Shown here: positions 1-5,804 of the stretch, piece after piece
Layout: each line of letters begins with the position of its first letter
Position numbering within the stretch: the stretch's first letter is position 1
Assembly (NCBI GenBank): GCA_030617485.1
Contig: JAUWVK010000068.1
Coordinates: 1-7,829 of the forward strand
From: Gammaproteobacteria bacterium
GTDB lineage: Bacteria > Pseudomonadota > Gammaproteobacteria > SZUA-152
DNA length: 7,829 nucleotides
Reading direction: 5' to 3'
The notes under the pieces: generated by a model
What the model was told of the DNA's origin: nothing
The model's database searches: none
The model's input: the letters and a program-made list of their open reading frames with translations, nothing else
Position numbers and translations under genes: made by a program

Positions 1-1
1 G

Positions 2-280
2 CTGACCCAGGATTGTGTCCAGGTGCGCTATGACCTTCGAACTATCACTCTGGAGGTTATCGAAACCGGACTACAGGAAGTCGGCTTTCATCTCGACAAT
101 AACCTGCTCTTCAAATTAAAACGCGCACTTTTTTATTACACTGAAGAAACCCAGCTGGTGAACATGGGCCAGCTACATGATCAGGCCAGCTCTACCCTCG
201 ATATATTCATAAACTGTTATCATCAACGCCAACATGGCTGCCGCGACGAACGACCACCCCACCTAAGGCACTATTCATAG
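2..280 (+). CDS. C-terminal part of a small protein with an HMA-like second half (5' truncated)
   Basis: The frame is open from base 2 to a TAG at 278-280, so the true start lies upstream of the window. A GTG at 23 is in frame, but nothing marks it as the start. About 92 residues are visible. The stretch VRYDLRTITLEVIETGLQEVGFHLD has the spacing of the second beta-alpha-beta half of a heavy-metal-associated (HMA, ferredoxin-like) domain: a strand with V-x-Y-D, a helix I-x-x-x-L-x-E-x-G, then a final strand. It is followed by a charged, probably helical segment (KLKRALFYYTEETQL) and a His-rich tail (HQRQHG...RPPHLRHYS). The CxxC metal motif of HMA domains would lie upstream and cannot be checked. 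The HMA resemblance is inference; a hypothetical protein of unknown function is equally possible. The gene ends 118 bp before the next one and is probably a separate transcription unit. Confidence 0.55.
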   Translation: MTQDCVQVRYDLRTITLEVIETGLQEVGFHLDNNLLFKLKRALFYYTEETQLVNMGQLHDQASSTLDIFINCYHQRQHGCRDERPPHLRHYS

Positions 281-341
281 GGCAATAACTTTAAGCGCTA
301 GTTTTAGCCAATATCTGGTGTAAAGTACTCAGTCTCGGTAA

Positions 342-359
342 CCAAAACCTGCTCTTTGG
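342..359 (+). terminator. weak hairpin between the first gene and moeB
   Basis: CCAAA (342-346) can pair with TTTGG (355-359) around an 8-base loop. A competing stem, AAACC (345-349) with GGTTT (359-363), overlaps it. Only a short GTTTAC follows, so if this ends the upstream transcript it is a weak terminator. The rest of the 281-398 gap holds nothing else I can name. Confidence 0.15.
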
Positions 360-398
360 GTTTACATACAGTCGCACACTATTTTATGAATAACGTTT

Positions 399-1172
399 AT
401 GAATGACGACCAACTTCTGCGCTACAGTCGGCAGATTATGCTCCCCCAATTTGATATCGCTGGACAGGAACAGCTCCTGCAAAGCCATGCGCTCATCATT
501 GGTCTGGGTGGTCTCGGTTCTCCGGTAGCGATGTACCTCGCAGCCGCAGGAGTTGGCACGCTGACTCTGGCCGATTTTGACAAAGTTGATCTTTCCAACC
601 TGCAACGACAAATTGCACACGGCCAGGCCGATATTGGTTCGTCCAAAGTTTCTTCAGCCAGCAACACTCTGAAGTCACTGAACCCGGATATCGAAATTTT
701 CACCCTACATCAGAAACTTGAAGATGATTCGTTGCTTTCGGCGGTGCGCGAAGCCGATATCGTGATTGATGCCAGCGACAATTTTGCCACCCGCTTCGCC
801 ATCAACCGAGCGTGTGCGCTGGAAAGCACTCCGCTGGTTTCCGGTGCCGCGATTCGACTGGAAGGACAAGTCAGCGTGTTCCCTCATCAGGGCAATGAAC
901 AACCTTGCTACCAGTGTCTGTACAACGAAGACCAGGATGAAGAATCCGCTACCTGTAGTGAAAACGGCGTGCTGTCACCGGTTGTCGGCATCATCGGCAG
1001 CATTCAGGCCACAGAGGCTATTAAATTACTGGCGGGCATTGGCAGCACATTATCCGGGCGGCTGCTCATTCTCGATGCCAGCACCATGGAGTTTCGCGAA
1101 ATGCGTTTGTCGCAGGATCCAAACTGCCCGGTCTGCGCCAATAAACAGACTCATCAGTCAGCCACGCCTTAA
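399..1172 (+). CDS. moeB: MoeB/ThiF/HesA-family adenylyltransferase (E1-like; probably molybdopterin-synthase adenylyltransferase)
   Basis: This cytoplasmic E1-like enzyme uses ATP to adenylate the C-terminal Gly-Gly of a small ubiquitin-fold sulfur carrier (MoaD for molybdopterin, or ThiS for thiamin). Its 257 residues match the usual MoeB length. Visible landmarks are the N-terminal RYSRQIMLPQ block (8-17), the nucleotide loop GLGGLGS (35-41), Asp59, Arg70 and Lys83 at ATP-binding positions, the SDN motif with Asp127, and Cys186 in the SENGVLSP crossover loop, where ThiF carries its reactive cysteine. CxxC pairs at 170/173 and 243/246 should hold the structural zinc. There is no C-terminal rhodanese domain, so it is not MoeZ-like. 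The start at 399 gives the canonical N-terminus but has no clear Shine-Dalgarno sequence. The JAMM protease gene follows after 10 bp and is probably co-transcribed. No moaD, thiS or other cofactor gene is nearby, so the carrier it serves (MoaD, ThiS or another) is not settled. Confidence 0.9.
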   Translation: MNDDQLLRYSRQIMLPQFDIAGQEQLLQSHALIIGLGGLGSPVAMYLAAAGVGTLTLADFDKVDLSNLQRQIAHGQADIGSSKVSSASNTLKSLNPDIEIFTLHQKLEDDSLLSAVREADIVIDASDNFATRFAINRACALESTPLVSGAAIRLEGQVSVFPHQGNEQPCYQCLYNEDQDEESATCSENGVLSPVVGIIGSIQATEAIKLLAGIGSTLSGRLLILDASTMEFREMRLSQDPNCPVCANKQTHQSATP

Positions 1173-1182
1173 CGTTATAACA

Positions 1183-1599
1183 ATGGAATCTATTCACATC
1201 CCTCGCAAACTGATCAACCAGATACTGGAGCAGGCCCAACAATCACCTGGCAAAGAAATTTGTGGTTTAGTTTCAAGCCGAAACTCGAATCATAATCAAC
1301 CGGTACACTGTTACCCAATAGCCAATACCTCCTCAGAGCCAAACCATCGCTACCTGATGGACCCTAAACAACAAATCGATACCTTTCGGATCATGCGTGA
1401 ACGTGACGAAGAACTTTACGCCATTTATCACTCGCACCCCGAAAGCCCGGCATCGCCATCGTCAGAAGACCTACGACAGGCGTCCTACCCTGATGCCTTA
1501 CATATCATTATTTCCATGAGCACCAAAGGCACATTACAACTCAGGGGTTTTCGCTTAAAGGCCGACTCAGCCGTGGCTGTCGATATCACCGCAGAGTGA
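1183..1599 (+). CDS. M67-family JAMM/MPN+ metalloprotease
   Basis: A 138-residue single-domain JAMM (Mov34/MPN/PAD-1) protein. The zinc signature is complete: Glu25 in KEICGLV, then His83-x-His85, seven residues, Ser93, two residues, Asp96. Such enzymes are zinc hydrolases acting at the C-terminal glycine end of ubiquitin-fold proteins. In Mycobacterium, Mec removes cysteine from the sulfur carrier CysO; in the Pseudomonas thioquinolobactin cluster, QbsD trims the carrier QbsE. There is no signal peptide, so it should act in the cytoplasm. The ATG at 1183 is chosen because it lies just after the moeB stop and gives the standard N-terminus; the same frame stays open upstream to 766, but that stretch only shadows moeB. 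No strong ribosome-binding site is visible, so translation may be coupled to moeB. Its substrate is not encoded in the window. Confidence 0.88.
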   Translation: MESIHIPRKLINQILEQAQQSPGKEICGLVSSRNSNHNQPVHCYPIANTSSEPNHRYLMDPKQQIDTFRIMRERDEELYAIYHSHPESPASPSSEDLRQASYPDALHIIISMSTKGTLQLRGFRLKADSAVAVDITAE

Positions 1600-1607
1600 T
1601 ATAAACA

Positions 1608-1641
1608 GAAACAAAAAATACCAGTCGCCCCCTTCGGTGAC
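1608..1641 (-). terminator. intrinsic-terminator-like hairpin pointing left
   Basis: GTCGCC (1624-1629) pairs with GGTGAC (1636-1641) over a 6-base loop, with one G-T pair. On the plus strand no T-run follows. On the minus strand the stem is followed within four bases by a run of six T (complement of 1612-1619). It therefore reads as a terminator for leftward transcripts, although no minus-strand gene ends here. It may instead just be a structured 3' end of the moeB-JAMM transcript. Confidence 0.3.
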
Positions 1642-1648
1642 ACAATAA

Positions 1649-1697
1649 ATACTGAAGCAACGAGCCTTTAGGGCCGATAATTAACTAAATTCAGTAT
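1649..1697 (+). repeat. 8-bp perfect inverted repeat in the gap before the binding-protein gene
   Basis: ATACTGAA (1649-1656) is matched by TTCAGTAT (1690-1697), with 33 bases between the arms. A smaller stem (GCC at 1664-1666 with GGC at 1672-1674) lies inside. The right arm is followed by ATTTTG. It could be a hairpin ending the upstream operon or an operator for a dimeric regulator; the left arm overlaps the putative sigma-28 -35 element. I compared it with the c-di-GMP-I (GEMM) riboswitch consensus and found no match. Confidence 0.35.
1653..1680 (+). promoter_or_regulatory. putative sigma-28 (FliA) promoter of the binding protein-cyclase operon
   Basis: GCCGATAA (1673-1680) matches all eight bases of the enterobacterial FliA -10 consensus. 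TGAAG (1653-1657) is a partial -35 match (consensus TAAAG) with 15 bases between them, one more than the usual spacing. Transcription would start near 1687, leaving a leader of about 70 bases before the ATG at 1756. The same 8-mer also occurs inside gatA (1 in 7.8 kb by composition is not remarkable), so the weight rests on its position in a non-coding gap upstream of a diguanylate cyclase operon. Confidence 0.4.
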
Positions 1698-1755
1698 ATT
1701 TTGTGGTCTTTCGCCAGCCACGTAACACAATGAAAATTAAAGGTTATTCCTAACA

Positions 1756-2667
1756 ATGAAGATTCTAACCACAAAACACCGCAGCATTTTGTTAACTATT
1801 TTCGTCTCGGCACTGCTGGCGTTTCATGTTTCAGTCTATGCAAAAGAGTCTTCCACTAATGAGCTAGACAGCAACGAGGGCATGCTAATGGGAGCTGGCG
1901 CCCACTTTGCCTGGATTGTATTTGATGCCCTTAAAGAAGATCTTGAAAAAAAGACCGGCCGTAAAACCATTCTTTTTGGTGAAAATTCCATGTTAGGCGT
2001 TGGCTGCAAAGCCGGTATAAAAGCCGCTAAACAGGGAACAAAAAGCAGGGAAACATTTGGGTTTGTATGCTGCCCTCTGAGTAAAGAAGAAATAGAAAAA
2101 GAAAAACTCATCGTTTACCCTCTGGCAAAAGAACCCATTTTAATTCTGACACGTAAAGACAATCCCGTTACCAATTTAAGCGCCGAACAGGTACGTGAAA
2201 TTTTTCGTGGCGACATCAACAACTGGAATACCGTAGGCGGCATTGACCAACCTATCGTCGTGGTCACACGCCTACATTGTAAAAAACGCCCAGGTCACTG
2301 GAAAACAATTTTACCTTCACACAAAAATTTCCGGCAGGAACGCCTTAACGTTAAAAGTGCTTCCGCAATGATCCAGAGAGTCAGCGATTTTAAAGGCTCA
2401 TTTGGCCATACCGGCGCCACATGGGAGTTCAAACCAGAAGACAACGTTAAAGTAATCAGCGTTAATGGTATTCGTCCAACAGCTAAAAATTTAGCCAATG
2501 GCTCCTACCCTTTCTTCAGACAAATGTCGGCAATCACTAATCGTGATCCGTCACCTGATGTGGTAAAACTCATCAAGGAAGCGCAAACGGGACCAGCCTT
2601 TCGCAAAGTAGCGAAAAAATATGAGCTATTGCCGCTTAACCCGCTGCAAAATTCATCAAAACACTAA
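1756..2667 (+). CDS. exported PstS-like periplasmic substrate-binding protein with Cys/His-rich binding loops
   Basis: A 303-residue protein with a signal peptide (basic start, hydrophobic core about 11-23, probable cleavage after VYA at 29). The mature part follows the PBP-like/PstS fold: GAGAHF (46-51), GVGCKAGIKAA (81-91), FVCCPLSKEE (103-112), the very typical LSAEQVREIFRGDINNW (141-157), VVVTRLHCKKRPGHW (168-182) and GSFGHTG (214-220). Compared with E. coli PstS as I recall it, the phosphate contacts are replaced: Thr10 by His50, Ser38 by Cys84, Asp56 by Cys105, Asp137 by His174, and the Ser-Gly-Thr loop by Lys-Lys-Arg. Only the equivalents of Phe11 and Arg135 remain. All four mature cysteines lie in these loops. 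No permease or ATPase genes adjoin it; the diguanylate cyclase follows after 30 bp, which suggests sensing rather than uptake. A weak AAAGG lies 11-12 bases before the start. The ligand is unknown; a soft metal, a thiol-reactive compound or a disulfide switch are possibilities, not conclusions. Confidence 0.85.
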   Translation: MKILTTKHRSILLTIFVSALLAFHVSVYAKESSTNELDSNEGMLMGAGAHFAWIVFDALKEDLEKKTGRKTILFGENSMLGVGCKAGIKAAKQGTKSRETFGFVCCPLSKEEIEKEKLIVYPLAKEPILILTRKDNPVTNLSAEQVREIFRGDINNWNTVGGIDQPIVVVTRLHCKKRPGHWKTILPSHKNFRQERLNVKSASAMIQRVSDFKGSFGHTGATWEFKPEDNVKVISVNGIRPTAKNLANGSYPFFRQMSAITNRDPSPDVVKLIKEAQTGPAFRKVAKKYELLPLNPLQNSSKH

Positions 2668-2697
2668 GATATAGCCCGAACGTACTACACTAAACAA

Positions 2698-4275
2698 ATG
2701 TTTACGACTTACCGCGCGCGGCTCTTTCTCTACATCACCTTGCTGGCTGTTTTCCTGTCCGCCACGCTTGGTTATACCTACTGGGTTTCCCGTGACCTTA
2801 TTATCACGGAAGTTGAAACTAGCTTTGCCAACACAGCCAGACTTTTAACTGGCAATGTTGAGATGGAAGAAAACGAATTACTGCATTATGCAGAAGTGGT
2901 TCGTGATGATCTGCGCATCCAGGAATACATGTTAATGATCACCAAAGTCGGCGCAGAGCCTGGCTCTCTGGAAACTCTTTATGATCGCAGTTTTGGCTGG
3001 TTACCCATTGAGCGTTATGTGTTTGTTGACATCAATGGACAAATACAGCTGGGCAACAAGCACAAAGACCTGGCTCACGCTTTGCTCGCTCACACCAAAA
3101 CTTCAACGGACGAAATTTTTTACTTCCAGGGGGGTAGCGGGTTGGAGCTTGCTGCCTGGGCACCTGTTTCTTATCAGGGCACGCCACTAGGAATGATTGT
3201 CCTTACACACATTCTTAACAGCGGCTGGTTAGAAACACACCGGAACTACAGTGGCGGCAACCTTTTTATTGAACAAAACAACACCGTCAATATAAGCACA
3301 CTACCCGCCACTGAAGGAAAAACATTTTTACCTAATGACGACCGCGTTGTATTGAACAATGAGATATACCATGTACGCTCCATTCCCCTCTCCGGCGACG
3401 GAAGGAACACTCCACACTTATGGTATGGCATTTCCCAGCAGGAATTTCTGAACCAACTCCAGAGTCATGGCCAGAAAATTCTCGTACTGACCATCCTCGG
3501 CATAATTGCCATTATGTTTCTGGGACTGATGATCACCCGTAATTTCAGTCGCCCCCTGAATCAGCTAATGCAAATCACACAGGCAGTCACACAGGGCGCT
3601 ATCCCGGTAATGGGTAAATCAGTAGAAACCAATGAGGTTGACACTCTGGCAAATCGTTTTTCAGAAATGTTGCAATCGTTACGAGAAAAACAGGAAGAAA
3701 TAGACCGAACACATAAGTTGCTGGAAGAATCCGCGATCATGGATTCACTAACCGGTTTATACAACCGGCGTTATTTAAAACAGATGTTTCCAAAACTGCT
3801 GGCGCAAGCACGGCGTGACAAACATACATTAAGCGGCCTCATGCTTGATCTCGACCATTTTAAAAAAATCAACGATAATTACGGACACCTGGTCGGCGAT
3901 GCATGCCTTACTCACCTTGGCGTATTATTGAAAAAATCATCGCGCGCCAGCGATTACATTTTTCGTGTTGGTGGTGAAGAATTCTTGATATTAACTCTGG
4001 GCGAGTCATCGATAAGCAGCGAGTTATTGGCAAAGAAAATTAAACAATCTCTGTCGAAACATCCATTTTCGTCCGAACAAACCATTATCACTATGACAGC
4101 CAGTATTGGCGTAAGTCATGCGGATAACAAACTGCCGCCAGAATCCGCATTAACCAACCTGCTTTTCCAGGCAGACAAGGCGCTTTATTCCGCGAAACAC
4201 AAAGGACGTAATCGAGTTGTTATTTACAGCAGCGAAGAACACTTCCAGCCGCCATTAAAAGACGCGGCTTCCTGA
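2698..4275 (+). CDS. membrane diguanylate cyclase: periplasmic sensor, HAMP, GGDEF
   Basis: A 525-residue inner-membrane enzyme predicted to make cyclic di-GMP from two GTP. Order of parts: transmembrane helix 1 (about 9-30), a periplasmic sensor of about 230 residues (31-260), transmembrane helix 2 (261-279), HAMP (about 281-335), a short coiled linker, and a GGDEF domain (about 345-515). The sensor looks Cache-like, with two possible modules; the stretch WAPVSYQGTPLGMIVL is typical of such folds. The GGDEF domain appears active: DSLTGLYNRR (349-358), metal-binding Asp384 in DLDHFKKIND, and GGEEF at 425-429. The allosteric inhibitory site RASD (416-419) stands five residues before it, so product feedback is expected. 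There is no EAL domain. It starts 30 bp after the periplasmic binding protein and is probably in the same operon; the binding protein may dock on the sensor, as NspS does on MbaA in Vibrio cholerae. No clear Shine-Dalgarno precedes the ATG, but the hydrophobic N-terminus supports this start. It ends 38 bp from convergent gatB, with no convincing terminator between. Confidence 0.92.
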   Translation: MFTTYRARLFLYITLLAVFLSATLGYTYWVSRDLIITEVETSFANTARLLTGNVEMEENELLHYAEVVRDDLRIQEYMLMITKVGAEPGSLETLYDRSFGWLPIERYVFVDINGQIQLGNKHKDLAHALLAHTKTSTDEIFYFQGGSGLELAAWAPVSYQGTPLGMIVLTHILNSGWLETHRNYSGGNLFIEQNNTVNISTLPATEGKTFLPNDDRVVLNNEIYHVRSIPLSGDGRNTPHLWYGISQQEFLNQLQSHGQKILVLTILGIIAIMFLGLMITRNFSRPLNQLMQITQAVTQGAIPVMGKSVETNEVDTLANRFSEMLQSLREKQEEIDRTHKLLEESAIMDSLTGLYNRRYLKQMFPKLLAQARRDKHTLSGLMLDLDHFKKINDNYGHLVGDACLTHLGVLLKKSSRASDYIFRVGGEEFLILTLGESSISSELLAKKIKQSLSKHPFSSEQTIITMTASIGVSHADNKLPPESALTNLLFQADKALYSAKHKGRNRVVIYSSEEHFQPPLKDAAS

Positions 4276-4313
4276 CGACTGGTTCTGCCAGCCACTTCCT
4301 GTAACAAAAAGTA

Positions 4314-5750
4314 CTAGCCATTCAGCTTCTTTTTAAGCAGGTCATTAACCTGTTGTGGATTGGCCTTACCCTGGGTCGCTTTCATCACCTGACCCACAAA
4401 AAACCCGAAAAGTTTATCTTTACCACCTCGGTATTGTTCTACCTGCCCTGGGTTATTGCCAATAATCTCATCGATGATGGGCTCAATAGCACTGGAGTCC
4501 GTAATCTGCTTCAGACCTTTAGATTCAATAATTGTGTCAGCATCACCCTCACCATTCCACATCGCCTCAAATACTTCTTTGGCTATTTTTCCGGAGATGG
4601 TGTTATCGCTAATACGTTTTATCATTCCACCTAACATCTTTGCATTGATGGGGCTTTGCATAATTGCATGGCCGGCTTTATTCAACGCAGCGGCTAATTC
4701 GCCGGTAACCCAGTTTGATGCTAATTTAGCTTCTCCATTCGAACCTGCAACAACTGCTTCAAAATATTCAGCCATTTCTCTACTCATTGTTAGCACTGCT
4801 GCATCGTACGCACTCAAACCAAACTGGTCGACAAACCGATGTTTTTTCTCGTCAGGCAATTCCGGTAACGTGGACCTCACTTTGTCGAGAAAACTTTCCT
4901 CTATCACAACAGGCAATAAATCTGGATCAGGGAAGTAACGATAATCATTCGCCTCTTCCTTGCTGCGCATAGATCGTGTTTCATTTTTATCGGAATCGTA
5001 CAGGCGTGTTTCCTGAACCACCTTGCCGCCGCCTTCGATGACATCAATTTGCCGTTCCACTTCTATCTCAATGGCTTTTTCCACAAAACGAAAAGAGTTG
5101 ATATTTTTCAGCTCCGCACGAGTTCCATATTCCTCCTGGCCTTCTGGTCGCACCGAAACATTAGCATCACAACGGAAGGAGCCTTCCTGCATATTGCCGT
5201 CACAAATCTCCAGATACTGAACCAGGGAGTGAATTTTTTTCATATACGCAACCGCTTCTTTGGCTGAACGCATATCAGGCTCAGAAACAATTTCCAGCAA
5301 TGGTGTACCTGCACGATTAAGATCGATTCCGGTCATGCCCTGAAATTCTCCATGCAATGATTTGCCTGCATCTTCTTCCAGGTGTGCGCGGGTAACCCCA
5401 ATTATTTTAGTTGTGCCATCTTCCAGCTCGATCTCGAGTTCGCCCACGCCAACAATCGGCAACTCCATCTGACTAATTTGGTAACCTTTGGGCAAATCAG
5501 GATAAAAATAATTTTTGCGCGCAAACACCGAACGACGTGACACGTCAGCATCAATCGCTAAACCAAATTTAACCGCCATGCGCACAGCTTCTTTGTTTAA
5601 CACCGGTAACACCCCCGGCAAACCCAAATCCACCGCGCAGGCCTGTGTATTGGGCTCCGCGCCATACGCCGTAGAGGCGCCGGAAAAAATTTTACTTTTG
5701 GTGGCGAGCTGAGCATGAATCTCCAGCCCTATGACAACTTCCCAAACCAT
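4314..5750 (-). CDS. gatB: Asp-tRNA(Asn)/Glu-tRNA(Gln) amidotransferase subunit B
   Basis: GatB is the tRNA-binding and kinase subunit of the GatCAB complex. It phosphorylates the Asp or Glu carried by a mischarged tRNA and completes amidation with ammonia channelled from GatA. The 478 residues match the family's length. Diagnostic blocks are [13 protein letters not shown] (3-15), the [16 protein letters not shown] segment, [32 protein letters not shown], and [14 protein letters not shown]. The C-terminal third is the YqeY-like tRNA-binding region and ends DLLKKKLNG. The start is well supported: AGGA lies seven bases before the ATG and the N-terminus is canonical. It is the last gene of gatC-gatA-gatB, 42 bp after gatA, and faces the diguanylate cyclase gene tail to tail. 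Confidence 0.97.
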   Translation of the reverse strand: MVWEVVIGLEIHAQLATKSKIFSGASTAYGAEPNTQACAVDLGLPGVLPVLNKEAVRMAVKFGLAIDADVSRRSVFARKNYFYPDLPKGYQISQMELPIVGVGELEIELEDGTTKIIGVTRAHLEEDAGKSLHGEFQGMTGIDLNRAGTPLLEIVSEPDMRSAKEAVAYMKKIHSLVQYLEICDGNMQEGSFRCDANVSVRPEGQEEYGTRAELKNINSFRFVEKAIEIEVERQIDVIEGGGKVVQETRLYDSDKNETRSMRSKEEANDYRYFPDPDLLPVVIEESFLDKVRSTLPELPDEKKHRFVDQFGLSAYDAAVLTMSREMAEYFEAVVAGSNGEAKLASNWVTGELAAALNKAGHAIMQSPINAKMLGGMIKRISDNTISGKIAKEVFEAMWNGEGDADTIIESKGLKQITDSSAIEPIIDEIIGNNPGQVEQYRGGKDKLFGFFVGQVMKATQGKANPQQVNDLLKKKLNG

Positions 5751-5758
5751 TCGCTTGT

Positions 5759-5804
5759 CCTATAAAAAATTTGCCCTATTTAAAATTAGGTCCTATTCAA
5801 AACC
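5759..5804. repeat. three degenerate 16-17-bp tandem units across the gatA-gatB junction
   Basis: On the plus strand, units starting at 5759, 5775 and 5792 each begin CCTAT followed by an A-rich stretch (CCTATAAAAAATT, CCTATTTAAAATT, CCTATTCAAAACC). The third overlaps the gatA stop codon and the first lies just ahead of gatB's ribosome-binding site. It probably arose by local slippage; no function is evident. Confidence 0.45.

Noticed and set aside
766..1182. Long open frame running into the JAMM gene, which would give a 277-residue protein
   Set aside because: The first 139 codons lie in another frame of moeB and read as arginine- and proline-rich shadow sequence. The JAMM domain and its normal N-terminus begin at 1183.
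1641..1755. c-di-GMP riboswitch (GEMM-I) upstream of the cyclase operon
   Set aside because: The gap has inverted repeats but lacks the conserved CACGCA and GCAAAGCC-type elements of that riboswitch.
4276..4313. Bidirectional terminator between the cyclase gene and gatB
   Set aside because: Only a 4-bp stem (CTGG/CCAG) is present, with no adjacent T-run on either side.
4456..4938. 160-codon open frame on the plus strand opposite gatB
   Set aside because: It is fully antisense to a well-conserved gene, with no ribosome-binding site and no recognisable domain.
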